Shown here: in pieces, positions 15,848-24,111 of the stretch
How positions within the stretch are numbered: the first letter of the stretch is position 1
Layout: each line of letters opens with the position of its first letter
Source: Streptomyces sp. NRRL F-6676
GTDB taxonomy: Bacteria > Actinomycetota > Actinomycetes > Streptomycetales > Streptomycetaceae
NCBI RefSeq assembly: GCF_000725625.1
Contig: NZ_JOHS01000025.1
Span: 1-64,000, forward strand
Length of the DNA: 64,000 bases
Reading direction: 5' to 3'
Translations under genes and position numbers: made by a program
The notes under the pieces: generated by a model
Told to the model about the DNA's origin: nothing
Databases searched by the model: none
Seen by the model: the letters and a program-made list of their open reading frames with translations, nothing else

Positions 15848-18727
15848 TTGGCGTCGGACCAGAAACCGCTTCCTGCCGGTGTGTACCCCGTCGTCCCCGC
15901 ACGGCCGGGGACGCCCGCCGCAGGACCGGGAACGCCCGCGCTCGCCGCGGGGGCCCTGGACCCCATGGCTCTGATCCCCCCGGCGGCGGACTCCGCGCCC
16001 GGGGCCGAGCCGCCGGCGCCGAGCCGTGCGGAGGTCCAGCAGCGGATCGACAACCTGTACCAACGGGTCGAGACGGCCACCGAGAACTACAACGCGACGC
16101 GCGTCATGGCCGCGAAGGAGCGGCAGCAGCCGGGGGCCGCGGCGGAGGCGGCCAAGCGCACGCAGTGGCTCGACGCGGCGCGCGCGAAGCTTGGTCCTTC
16201 CGTGGCCGCGGTGCTACCGGCCGACCGGCGCCCGGACCGCCCGGACCGCCCGGGCCGTTCCTCGTCGGGCCGGTCCGCCGGACGTCCGGCGGACGGGCAC
16301 CCGTCGCGCCTGCGGCAGTCGTCGATCGACAGGACGGTCGCCGAACTGATCGCCGCGACGGAGAAGCGGCGGCCGGGAGGGGGCGCGCCCGCGCTGGGCC
16401 CCGGCCGCGCGATACCGGCGCTCGGGCCGGGGCGTACGGGTGGAACGGACGCGCCGGGCGGCGGTGCGGGTGATGCCGGTGGTGCCCGTGGTGTTGGTGG
16501 TGCCGCTGGTCTTGATGGTGTGGCGGATGGTCTGAACGGTCGTGGTGACCGGGGTGGTCCGGGTGGCCGGGGCAGGTCAGGGCCGGAGCTGCCGGCGTTG
16601 CCGGCGCCTCGGAGGCCGGCCTCGCCGAACGCGCCGCAGCGAACGCCGCGGACGCCGCGGACGTCCAAGGACGCGACGCAGCGGAAGCTCGCCACGGCGC
16701 GCGTACTGCTGTCGCAGCGAACGGGTGCACCGCACGCGGCACTGCGGAGCGCGCCGGCCTCACAGCCGTGGACGCCCCCCGCGCCCGCGCCCGCCCCGGG
16801 ACAGGGAACGCCCTCGGGCGCGTACGCGGCGGTCGGGGACGGTTCGGGGTCGTTCGGGGCAGGGGTGCTCGGGAGCGGCACGGAGTCGTACGCGGGAGGG
16901 CCGCTCACCGGGTCCGCGGCGGACAACGCCGTGCGCGCGGGCGGCACGGGTTCCTTCCCGGCTGCGGACGGCAGGGGTTCCTTCCCGGCGCCCGGCAGCG
17001 CGGGGATTTACCCGGGCGCGGGCGGTGCTGAGTCCTTCACGGCCACGGACGGCACCGGCTCCCTCCCGGCCGTGGGCAGCACCGGCTCCCTCCCGGCCGT
17101 GGGCAGCACCGGTTCCTACCCGGTGGCCGACACCACCGGCGTGTACCCGGCGGTCGGCACCGCCGACACGTACCCGGGGGCGGGCAGTACGGGTCCATCT
17201 CCTGCCGTGGGCTACAACGGCTCCTTCCCCGCCGTGGAGGGGACTGGTTCCTTCCCCGCCGTGGGCAGCACCGGTTCCTACCCGGCGGTCGGCACCACCG
17301 GCGCGTACGCGAGTGCGGGCAGTGCGGGCCCCTTCCCCGCCATGGACGGCACCGGATCCTTCCCGTCCGTCGGTGCCAGCGGGTCGTTTCCGGCCGTCGG
17401 CGACACGGGGGCGTACCCGGGTGTGGAGAACACGGGCTCGTTCCCGGCGATGGCCGGCGGCGCGGGCGCCTTCCCGGGCCTCGGCGGCGCCGGTACGTAT
17501 CCGGGCGTGGACAACACCGGGTCGTTCCCCGCGATGGGCGGCACGGGGGGCTTCCCCGCGATGAGCGTCACCGGGTCGTTCCCGTCGGCGGACGGCACCG
17601 GTTCCTTCCCAGCCCTCGGCAGCGCGTACGCGTACCCCGGCATGGACGGCACGGGCTCGTTCCCGGCAGTGGACGGCATGTGGCCAATGCCGACAGTGGA
17701 CGGCACGGGGCCGAGCCCGGTCGTGGACGGCACCGGCCCCTTCCCCCATGTGCACGGCACGGGCGGCTTCCCGGCCGACGCCGGCTCCGGCGCGTACCCG
17801 GCGGCGCACAGCGCCGGAACGCACCCGGCCGCGGGCGACACCGGTGCCTACCCGGCCGCCGGCCCCGGCGCGAGCAGCGGCTCCCCGGCCGACGGCGGCT
17901 CCCGGGCGTATCCGACCGCGCCCACCACCGCCGCCTACCCGGCGACGGGCGGCGCCCCCGCGTACCCCGCCGCGAGCGTCACCGGCGCTCTCCCCGCCGT
18001 GAGCACCACCGGGAGCTTCCCGGCCGTGGACGGCATCGGGTCCTTCCCCGCCGCGGGCACGACCAGCAGCGCCGGGTCCTTCCCCGCCGCGGGCACGACC
18101 GGCGGCGCCGGGTCCTTCCCGGTCGCCGGCCACGTCGACGCGTACCCCGGGGCCGGCGGCAACGGGCCCAGCGGTGCCACCGTCGCCTTCCCGGCCGCCG
18201 CGGGCGCCGGCACGTACGCCCCCACCGGCCGCGGCGACTCGCTCCCGACCATCGAGAGCACGGGCAGCCTCCCCGCCATCGGCACCCCGGGCGGCCTGCC
18301 CGACCTCGCCGGCCCCGCCTCCCCCGGCACCGTCACGGCCGGCCCCCCGGCGGCGGGTGTCCCCGCCGCCGACAAGGCCGGGGCAGCGGCCGCGTTCGCC
18401 CGGGCGCAGACCGGGCGGCCGTACGTCATGGGCGCGACCGGCCCCGGCTCGTACGACGCCGCCGGCCTCGTCCAGGCCGCCTGGAAGGCCGCCGGATTCC
18501 TGCTCCCGCGCACTCCTGCCGAGCAGGCCCGCTGCGGCACGACCGTTCCGCTCGCCGCCGCCCGCCCCGGTGACCTGGTCTTCTTCCACGACGACCTCGG
18601 CCACGTAGGCATCTACACGGGCAACGGCATGATGATCCACGCCCCCCGCCCAGGCGCGTACGTACGCGAGGAGTCGGTGTACTTCGCCGGCGAGGCGGCA
18701 GTCCGCGGCGTCATACGCCTGGCCTAG
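15848..18727 (+). CDS. NlpC/P60-family protein with repeat array, catalytic Cys lost
   Basis: A 959-residue protein. Residues about 58-90 (EVQQRIDNLYQRVETATENY) predict a coiled coil. A disordered Pro/Arg/Gly region follows. From about 365 to 815 there are some forty copies of a ten-residue unit like TGSFPAVGST. The last 115 residues are an NlpC/P60 domain: RPYVMGATGPGSYDAAGL, RPGDLVFFHDD, GHVGIYTG. The catalytic Cys expected in the DCSG position is Ala (residue 871, codon 18458-18460), while the His is kept, so it is probably not a peptidase. No signal peptide is visible. TTG 15848 is supported by GGAAGGAG nine bases upstream and the riboswitch. Its 3' end overlaps the next convergent gene by 17 bases. 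Confidence 0.88.
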   Translation: MASDQKPLPAGVYPVVPARPGTPAAGPGTPALAAGALDPMALIPPAADSAPGAEPPAPSRAEVQQRIDNLYQRVETATENYNATRVMAAKERQQPGAAAEAAKRTQWLDAARAKLGPSVAAVLPADRRPDRPDRPGRSSSGRSAGRPADGHPSRLRQSSIDRTVAELIAATEKRRPGGGAPALGPGRAIPALGPGRTGGTDAPGGGAGDAGGARGVGGAAGLDGVADGLNGRGDRGGPGGRGRSGPELPALPAPRRPASPNAPQRTPRTPRTSKDATQRKLATARVLLSQRTGAPHAALRSAPASQPWTPPAPAPAPGQGTPSGAYAAVGDGSGSFGAGVLGSGTESYAGGPLTGSAADNAVRAGGTGSFPAADGRGSFPAPGSAGIYPGAGGAESFTATDGTGSLPAVGSTGSLPAVGSTGSYPVADTTGVYPAVGTADTYPGAGSTGPSPAVGYNGSFPAVEGTGSFPAVGSTGSYPAVGTTGAYASAGSAGPFPAMDGTGSFPSVGASGSFPAVGDTGAYPGVENTGSFPAMAGGAGAFPGLGGAGTYPGVDNTGSFPAMGGTGGFPAMSVTGSFPSADGTGSFPALGSAYAYPGMDGTGSFPAVDGMWPMPTVDGTGPSPVVDGTGPFPHVHGTGGFPADAGSGAYPAAHSAGTHPAAGDTGAYPAAGPGASSGSPADGGSRAYPTAPTTAAYPATGGAPAYPAASVTGALPAVSTTGSFPAVDGIGSFPAAGTTSSAGSFPAAGTTGGAGSFPVAGHVDAYPGAGGNGPSGATVAFPAAAGAGTYAPTGRGDSLPTIESTGSLPAIGTPGGLPDLAGPASPGTVTAGPPAAGVPAADKAGAAAAFARAQTGRPYVMGATGPGSYDAAGLVQAAWKAAGFLLPRTPAEQARCGTTVPLAAARPGDLVFFHDDLGHVGIYTGNGMMIHAPRPGAYVREESVYFAGEAAVRGVIRLA

Positions 18728-19169
18728 GGCCGGAGTCGGACCGGCCGGCGTACTCCGCGAGTCCGTCGGCCATCCGCTGCATGAAGCCGGTCAGGTACCG
18801 CCGCAGGAGGCGTCCCGTGAGCGGAACCTTCGGTGCGAAGGTCGCCGACCAGGTGATGTCCGTGCCGCCCTGCGGCGCCTCGGCGAGTTCGACGACGCCC
18901 CGATAGAAACGGAAGGGACCGCTCACGTTCTCGTAGACGAACCTCCGGTCGGCGACCAGTTCGACGATCGGCTCCCGGGAGACCGAGCGGCCGGTCCGGA
19001 ACACTCGGACGTCCCCCACCGTCTGCGGCTCGTCAGGGTTCCCGCCGCCCTCCAGTCCGGCCGCGTCGAGCGGCGACCACGACGGCCACGTACCTCCCCG
19101 GACGAGCAGCGAGAAGACGGCGGCGGGGGTCGCCCGCGAGTGGGACGTCACCTTGTAGCTGTGAGACAT
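18711..19169 (-). CDS. SRPBCC (polyketide cyclase/START-like) family protein
   Basis: A 152-residue protein with the SRPBCC pattern: YKVTSHSRATPAAVFSLL at the N-terminus, a WPSWSPLDAAG turn, alternating strands, and the long C-terminal helix GRLLRRYLTGFMQRMADGLAEY. The family binds hydrophobic ligands in a deep pocket; the ligand here is unknown. ATG 19169 follows GTG 19172 directly and either could be used. It lies 56 bases downstream of the AraC gene on the same strand and is probably co-transcribed with it. Its 3' end overlaps the NlpC/P60 gene tail-to-tail. Confidence 0.82.
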   Translation of the reverse strand: MSHSYKVTSHSRATPAAVFSLLVRGGTWPSWSPLDAAGLEGGGNPDEPQTVGDVRVFRTGRSVSREPIVELVADRRFVYENVSGPFRFYRGVVELAEAPQGGTDITWSATFAPKVPLTGRLLRRYLTGFMQRMADGLAEYAGRSDSGPRPGV

Positions 19170-19225
19170 CACCCCAGGCTAGGAAAGCGTGACCGCACAC
19201 GACATGCGCGGAATTGCCCACCCGG

Positions 19226-20113
19226 TTACGCGTTCTTGCGATACACCGACGGCCGGACGCCGACATGGGACAGGAACGCCGAGGACAGCGCCCCAGGGCT
19301 GGAGAACCCGCAGCGCTCCGCGATCTGACCGACGGTCAGGGCGGTGGTGGCCAGCAACTGCCGTGCCCGCTCGATCCGCAGCCGGGTGAGGAACCGGTGC
19401 GGCGTCTCGCCGGTGGCGTCGCGGAACACGCGGATGAAGTGGTAGACGCTCAGGTGGGCCTCGGCGGCGATGTCGGCGAGGGTGAGCGGATCGGCCAGGC
19501 GCTCCCGCATGACGGCGATGCCCGTGCGGACGGCCGTACGTTCGGGGCCGGGCGGGGGGTGAGCGTGGTCGCGGCCCCGGGTCAGCAGGTGCGTCGTGAG
19601 GAAGGAGGCGGCGGACTCCGCGTAGAGGTCGCTCTCGTCCCGGGCGGCCGCCAGCGCGCGCAGGACGTGTTCGACCACCGCGTCGCCCGCGCCGAGCCGG
19701 GCGGCCAACGCCTCGTAGTCCGGTTCCCCGCCGCCCAGTTGCGCCGCCGTCCGGTCGACGGTCGCCCGCGGGACATGCACCTGCGTGGTCCGCAGCGTGG
19801 ACGCCGTGCGGTAGCTGCGTGTCGTCGGACGGCCGGGAACCATGAGCTCCAGCCGCCCGGGGACCCAGCGCCGCCGCACCGTCCTGCCGCCCGTGCCGGT
19901 TCGCATGACGGTGTCCCCGTTCGTGCAGAGGACGAGGTGGAGGTCGGCCGTCCCGGGCAGCTCCAGCTGCTCCGCCTCCTGACTGTGCGTGAGGCACTGC
20001 ACCAGCAGCGACCGCCAGCCGGACGCCTCCCAGCTGCAATGCGTGTGCCGCACGAGCAATTCCGCGTCGACGCCCGCGTACGGCGCCAGGTCGAAGTCGG
20101 CCGAATCGAACAC
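19226..20113 (-). CDS. AraC-family transcriptional regulator
   Basis: A 295-residue protein. The C-terminal 100 residues hold the paired helix-turn-helix of AraC proteins: LTLADIAAEAHLSVYHFIRVF and ALTVGQIAERCGFSS with the following AFLSHVGVRPSVYRK. The N-terminal part resembles the AraC ligand-binding or cupin region (LELMVPGRPTTRSY). GTG 20113 is chosen because it gives the usual AraC length and the sequence before it changes to repeats. TACGCT just upstream would make the message leaderless. It probably controls itself and the neighbouring SRPBCC gene; the signal is unknown. Confidence 0.87.
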   Translation of the reverse strand: MFDSADFDLAPYAGVDAELLVRHTHCSWEASGWRSLLVQCLTHSQEAEQLELPGTADLHLVLCTNGDTVMRTGTGGRTVRRRWVPGRLELMVPGRPTTRSYRTASTLRTTQVHVPRATVDRTAAQLGGGEPDYEALAARLGAGDAVVEHVLRALAAARDESDLYAESAASFLTTHLLTRGRDHAHPPPGPERTAVRTGIAVMRERLADPLTLADIAAEAHLSVYHFIRVFRDATGETPHRFLTRLRIERARQLLATTALTVGQIAERCGFSSPGALSSAFLSHVGVRPSVYRKNA

Positions 20114-20284
20114 GCCGTAAGCGTATCGCCGCACCCGAGCCCCACGGCGCGTGCCGGAGCCCCGTACCACGGCGCTCGCGCAGGCTCCGTACCACGGCGC
20201 TCGCGCAGCCCCCGCACCGCTGCGCGCGCCCGGCCCTCCTGCCCGCCCGGCCTGCCCGGGCCCGCACCGCGGCACTTTCCGTGC

Positions 20285-20335
20285 TCCACGCGCGCGTGGC
20301 TCCTTTTCGTGCTCCACGCGCGCGTGGAGCTTTTT
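20285..20335. terminator. Repeated CG palindromes, the second followed by T5
   Basis: CCACGCGCGCGTGG at 20285-20298 and the longer perfect palindrome GCTCCACGCGCGCGTGGAGC at 20311-20330 are separated by CTCCTTTTCGT; TTTTT follows the second. Just upstream CCGTACCACGGCGCTCGCGCAG recurs twice (about 20161-20220; last two bases differ in context). The same palindrome core recurs at 58357-58395. Confidence 0.5.
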
Positions 20336-20402
20336 CGTCCTGTTCGTCCTCCGCGCGCGTGCCCCCGGACCGACCCGGCCGGTCCTTCCTAGCATCGAAC
20401 CC

Positions 20403-21434
20403 ATGGAACCCATGGAGCCCATGGCAGGCAGCTCCCCGCACCCCCGGCCCACGACCGTCGGTTCCGCGCTGCTGGCCTGGTGGGCGCAGCGCCCGCCCAC
20501 CGCGGGGGCCGCCGTGATGGCGACGGGCATCCTCTCGGTCGGGCTGGACCTGACCGGTTACGACGTGCTGTCCCGCATCGCTCTGGCCGTCACCGTCGCG
20601 GCCTGGCTGGGGCTGGCCGCCGACTTCGTCCTACGGCTGCTGCGCGACCCGCGGCGGTGGCTGTCGGAGTCGGGCAGCCCGGCCGCCCTGAGCGCCGTGG
20701 CGGCGACGACCGTGCTGGGGTCACGGCTCTCCGCCCTGGGTCGGCAGACCCTGGCGGAGGCGTTGCTCGCCCTCGCGGTGGCCCTGTGGCCGGTCCTGCT
20801 GTTCCTTGTTCTACGGGGCTGGCGACGCGGTATGCCCGGTGCGGTGTTCCTGGGCTGTGTGGCGACGCAGGGGCCCGCCGTGCTCGGCGCGACCCTGGCC
20901 CGCGCGGTGCACACCCCGTGGCTCGCCCATGTGGCACTGGTGTTCTTCTGGCTGGGGCTCGCCCTCTACACCGCGGCCCTGTACTTCTTCGACTGGCGGC
21001 AGCTCGCGCGGGGCTCCGGCGACGAGTGGGTCGCGGGCGGCGCGCTCGCGATCTCCGCGCTGGCCGGGACCAAGCTGCTCAAGGCCGGCAAGGGGCCCGC
21101 GCACCTGTGGAGCGGCGACGACCAGGACGTACTGCACTCCATGACCATCACCCTGCTGGTGCTGGCCCTCGCCTGGTACGTGGTGCTGTGGGCCACCGAG
21201 CTGCGGTGGCCGCGCCCGCGCTACGACGTACGGCGCTGGTCGACCGTGTTCCCGCTGGGCATGACGGCCGTGGCCCTGCTGTCCGCCGCGTCGGCGCTGG
21301 AGGCCGGCTGGCTGCGGACGCCGGGACAGGTGCTGCTGTGGATCGCGGTGGCGGCGTGCCTGGCCGTCGCCGTGGGCGCGGCCGAGGGGCCCCTGCGAGC
21401 GGTCCGGTCCGTCAGGTCCACAGGACCGCGATGA
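20403..21434 (+). CDS. TDT family (tellurite-resistance/C4-dicarboxylate) membrane protein
   Basis: A 343-residue integral membrane protein with nine or ten predicted TM segments, beginning AAVMATGILSVGLDLTGYDV and including VALVFFWLGLALYTAALYFF and GGALAISALAGTKLL. The pattern matches the TDT (tellurite-resistance/dicarboxylate transporter) proteins of actinomycetes. The substrate cannot be read from sequence. Three in-frame ATGs occur at 20403, 20412 and 20421 in a MEPMEPM repeat. TAGCAT about 10 bases before the first suggests a leaderless start. The 3' end overlaps the next convergent gene by 23 bases. Confidence 0.8.
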   Translation: MEPMEPMAGSSPHPRPTTVGSALLAWWAQRPPTAGAAVMATGILSVGLDLTGYDVLSRIALAVTVAAWLGLAADFVLRLLRDPRRWLSESGSPAALSAVAATTVLGSRLSALGRQTLAEALLALAVALWPVLLFLVLRGWRRGMPGAVFLGCVATQGPAVLGATLARAVHTPWLAHVALVFFWLGLALYTAALYFFDWRQLARGSGDEWVAGGALAISALAGTKLLKAGKGPAHLWSGDDQDVLHSMTITLLVLALAWYVVLWATELRWPRPRYDVRRWSTVFPLGMTAVALLSAASALEAGWLRTPGQVLLWIAVAACLAVAVGAAEGPLRAVRSVRSTGPR

Positions 21435-21765
21435 AGATGTTCACCGTGGTCAGCAGGCCGACCAGCCCGAACAGCCGCTTGTCGACCGTCTCCTCGTCAC
21501 GCTTGACGTAGACCAGCCCCAGGATGACGATCAGCAGCGCGAGCTTGGTGCCGATCTTGACGGTGTCGACCGAGTAGTCGTTCGCCTGACTGAGCCCCAC
21601 CAGAACCGCACCCGTGACCAGCATCGTCAGCGCACCGTGCAGCATCCCGGGCACGAACCGGGCGGTGCCGCGGCCCATCGCCTTCGCCTGGGTGAGGAAC
21701 CCGCCCAGCAGCGCGGCGATCCCGATGATGTGCAGGCCGACGAAGAGGTGGATGAGTACGTCCAT
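21412..21765 (-). CDS. Small integral membrane protein, four TM segments
   Basis: A 117-residue hydrophobic protein with four predicted helices: LIHLFVGLHIIGIAALLGGF, MLHGALTMLVTGAVLVGL, IGTKLALLIVILGLVYV and LFGLVGLLTTVNIFIAVLW. No catalytic motif is visible. It is conserved-looking, but I do not recognise a function. ATG 21765 is preferred; the upstream extension is Gly/Pro/Arg-rich and TAGGCT lies about 10 bases before the ATG (probable leaderless start). Same strand as the response regulator gene, 147 bases downstream of it. Confidence 0.8.
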   Translation of the reverse strand: MDVLIHLFVGLHIIGIAALLGGFLTQAKAMGRGTARFVPGMLHGALTMLVTGAVLVGLSQANDYSVDTVKIGTKLALLIVILGLVYVKRDEETVDKRLFGLVGLLTTVNIFIAVLWT

Positions 21766-21912
21766 GGGTCCGGAGCCTAATCGGGCCCTGCCCCACCCCG
21801 ACCCGCCGGGGTCGGCCCCGGGCACCCGGGGCACCCCGCCCCACCGGCCCGGCGGGGGCACCCGGGCCGACTGGCGCCCCGCCCGGAGCGGCGCCGCCGC
21901 CCCCGCGCCGCG

Positions 21913-22644
21913 TCACACCAGCCGGCGGGCCGTCGCCCAGCGGGTCAGCTCGTGGCGGTTGGAGAGCTGGAGTTTTCTGAGCACCGCCGAGACATGGGAC
22001 TCGACCGTCTTGACCGAGATGTACAGCTGCTTGGCGATCTCCTTGTAGGCATAGCCGCGGGCGATGAGGCGCAGGACCTCGCGTTCGCGCTGGGTGAGAC
22101 GGTCGAGGTCCTCGTCGACCGGCGGGGCGTCCGTGGAGGCGAAGGCGTCGAGGACGAACCCGGCCAGACGCGGGGAGAAGACCGCGTCGCCCTCCTGGAC
22201 CCGGAAGACGGAGGCGATGAGGTCGGAGCCGGTGATCGTCTTGGTGACGTAGCCGCGGGCGCCGCCGCGGATCACCCCGATCACGTCCTCCGCCGCGTCC
22301 GAGACGGACAGGGCCAGGAACCGCACGGGCTGTTCGGTGTCCGCCATCAGGGGTGCGCAGCGGCGCAGCACCTCGACGCCGCCGCCACCCGGCAGGTGGA
22401 CGTCGAGGAGGACGACCTCCGGGCGGGTGGCGGTGATGACGCTCACCGCCTGGTCGACGTCCGCGGCCTCGCCGACGACCTCCACCCCGGTGGTCTCCGT
22501 CTGCCCGATCTCGGCCTGCACCCCCGTACGGAACATGCGGTGATCGTCGACGAGTACGACCCGCACCCGGCGTCCGGCCGCGCCCCCGCCCGCGCCCTCC
22601 GGTTCCGGCCCGGCCGCTCCGGTCGCCCCGTTCGCGTCGCTCAT
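21913..22644 (-). CDS. NarL/LuxR-type response regulator
   Basis: A 243-residue protein. A receiver domain with VVLVDDHRMFRTG (acidic pocket), VVLLDVHLPGGGG (phosphorylatable Asp at about 79) and GYVTKT is followed by a LuxR helix-turn-helix: LTQREREVLRLIARGYAYKE and SVKTVESHVSAVLRKLQL. It is the cognate partner of the PspC-type histidine kinase, whose gene it overlaps by 4 bases (ATGA at 22641-22644). It probably binds the ATCAGGG repeats between the kinase gene and the divergent PspC gene. Confidence 0.93.
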   Translation of the reverse strand: MSDANGATGAAGPEPEGAGGGAAGRRVRVVLVDDHRMFRTGVQAEIGQTETTGVEVVGEAADVDQAVSVITATRPEVVLLDVHLPGGGGVEVLRRCAPLMADTEQPVRFLALSVSDAAEDVIGVIRGGARGYVTKTITGSDLIASVFRVQEGDAVFSPRLAGFVLDAFASTDAPPVDEDLDRLTQREREVLRLIARGYAYKEIAKQLYISVKTVESHVSAVLRKLQLSNRHELTRWATARRLV

Positions 22645-23948
22645 GACGTCTTCTCCGCCCTCTCCATCTCCAGCTCGACCTCCGTGCCGCCGTCGGGCAC
22701 CGCACGCAGCCGTGCCGTGCCGCCGTTGCGCTCCATGCGGCCGATGATCGATTGTCTGACTCCCATGCGGTCGGCGGGTATCGCATCGAGGTCGAAGCCG
22801 GGGCCGCGGTCACGGACGGACACGAAGACCGTCCTGCCCTCGACTTCGGCGTAGACCTGGACCGGACCGCCGTCGCCACCGTACTTGGCGGCGTTCACCA
22901 TGGCTTCCCTCGCGGCCTGCATCTGCGGTCCGATGCGCTCGTCGAGCGGGCAGTCGCCGACCACGACCACCTCTATCGGGACGCCGTGCTTGTCCTCGAC
23001 CTCGGCCGCGTGGCGCCGGACGGCCTCGGCCAGGGTGTCGGGCTCCTCGTCCTCCTCCTTGCCGTTGCCCTCGGGTTTGTAGAGCCAGGCGCGCAGGTCG
23101 CGCTCCTGGGCGCGGGCCAGGCGCCGCACCTCGCCCGCGTTCTCCGCGTTGCGCTGGATCAGGGTCAGGGTGTGCAGCACCGAGTCATGGACGTGGGCGG
23201 CGACCTCCGCGCGCTCCTGGGCGCGGATGCGCATCAGTCGCTCCTCGGAGAGGTCCTGTGTCATGCGGATGAGGTAGGGACCGGCAAGCAGCGTGATGCC
23301 GACCAGGACGGCGAGGGCGGCCTGGAGGACCGAGCCGAGATGTGCGGCGGAGCCCTGGAGGACGAAGATCGCGGAGACTCCGGCGGTGACCAGCAGGACA
23401 CCGGCGGCGGAGCGGAGCAGGGTCAGGGTGCGCCGGCGGCGGCCGACCTCGGCCCAGCGGGCCCGCCGTGCGTTGTCCGCCTGGCGCCAGACGAGGGCGA
23501 CGCCCGCGCCGACCAGGACCGCGGGCCACAGATAGGCCTTGGCACCGTCGCCGAGATTGACGTTGCCGACGAAGACCATCGCCACGACGACCATGAGGAG
23601 CAGGGCGACGATCTGCCCTCTGTCCGGTTTGCGGGCCACGAGTCTGCGCCGGCCGTCGGGCGAGGTCTCGGTGCCGACCAGGGAGGGCGGCCGGCGGTCG
23701 TCCACCCCGCCGACGCCGAGCGGCACGAAGAACCAGAAGGCGGCGTAGAGCAGGGCGCCCAGGCCGTCCGCCATGAACAGCCCCGCGAACACCAGCCGGA
23801 CCCAGATCACGGGCAGGCCGAGGTGTCCGGCGAGCCCTCGCGCCACCCCGCCCAGCCAGCGTCCGTCGCTGCTGCGGTAGAGCTTGCGCGGGGGCCGCGG
23901 AGGAGCGAGTGGCGCTGTGGCGGCTTCCGGCATGCCATCGATGGTCAC
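22641..23948 (-). CDS. PspC-domain sensor histidine kinase
   Basis: A 435-residue membrane kinase. The N-terminal PspC domain reads KLYRSSDGRWLGGVARGLAG and GLGALLYAAFWFFVPLGV. It is followed by several TM segments up to about residue 230, a HisKA_3-type helix with EVAAHVHDSVLHTLTLIQ (phosphoacceptor His) and an HATPase domain with MVNAAKYGG (N box) and RDRGPGFDLD (G1). GTG 23948 is used; ATG 23933 (MPEA) is an alternative. Divergent from another PspC protein across 163 bases holding a candidate operator. It is likely an envelope-stress sensor by analogy with other PspC/LiaS-like kinases; the signal is unknown. Confidence 0.92.
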   Translation of the reverse strand: MTIDGMPEAATAPLAPPRPPRKLYRSSDGRWLGGVARGLAGHLGLPVIWVRLVFAGLFMADGLGALLYAAFWFFVPLGVGGVDDRRPPSLVGTETSPDGRRRLVARKPDRGQIVALLLMVVVAMVFVGNVNLGDGAKAYLWPAVLVGAGVALVWRQADNARRARWAEVGRRRRTLTLLRSAAGVLLVTAGVSAIFVLQGSAAHLGSVLQAALAVLVGITLLAGPYLIRMTQDLSEERLMRIRAQERAEVAAHVHDSVLHTLTLIQRNAENAGEVRRLARAQERDLRAWLYKPEGNGKEEDEEPDTLAEAVRRHAAEVEDKHGVPIEVVVVGDCPLDERIGPQMQAAREAMVNAAKYGGDGGPVQVYAEVEGRTVFVSVRDRGPGFDLDAIPADRMGVRQSIIGRMERNGGTARLRAVPDGGTEVELEMERAEKTS

Positions 23949-23968
23949 ACGTCCGGCGGACGGCGGGT

Positions 23969-24075
23969 ATCAGGGATCGTCCCCGAGACTCCCCTGATCT
24001 TCGGCCCGCTGGTGATCGAACATCTCCCCGGCGGCGGCCCGGTCGGATATCAGGGTTCTGCCAGGGTCATCCCTG
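23969..24075. promoter_or_regulatory. ATCAGGG operator cluster between divergent PspC genes
   Basis: ATCAGGG at 23969-23975 pairs with CCCTGAT at 23992-23998 as an inverted repeat. ATCAGGG recurs at 24049-24055, next to CAGGGTCATCCCTG (24062-24075), a 5-bp inverted repeat. The spacing suggests multiple sites for the adjacent response regulator controlling both transcripts. Confidence 0.5.
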
Positions 24076-24111
24076 CTGCCGTGCGGGCGGTGGGGCGGGG
24101 ACGATGGACGC

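Noticed and set aside
16760..18640. Minus-strand frame of 626 codons within the NlpC/P60 gene
   Set aside because: Arg/Gly-rich with no domain; the plus frame has the riboswitch, ribosome site and P60 domain.
19226..20530. Extension of the AraC frame to 20530
   Set aside because: The extra 139 codons are Arg/Gly/Ala-rich repeat sequence (MGSMGSM) and overlap the divergent transporter gene and the terminator palindromes.
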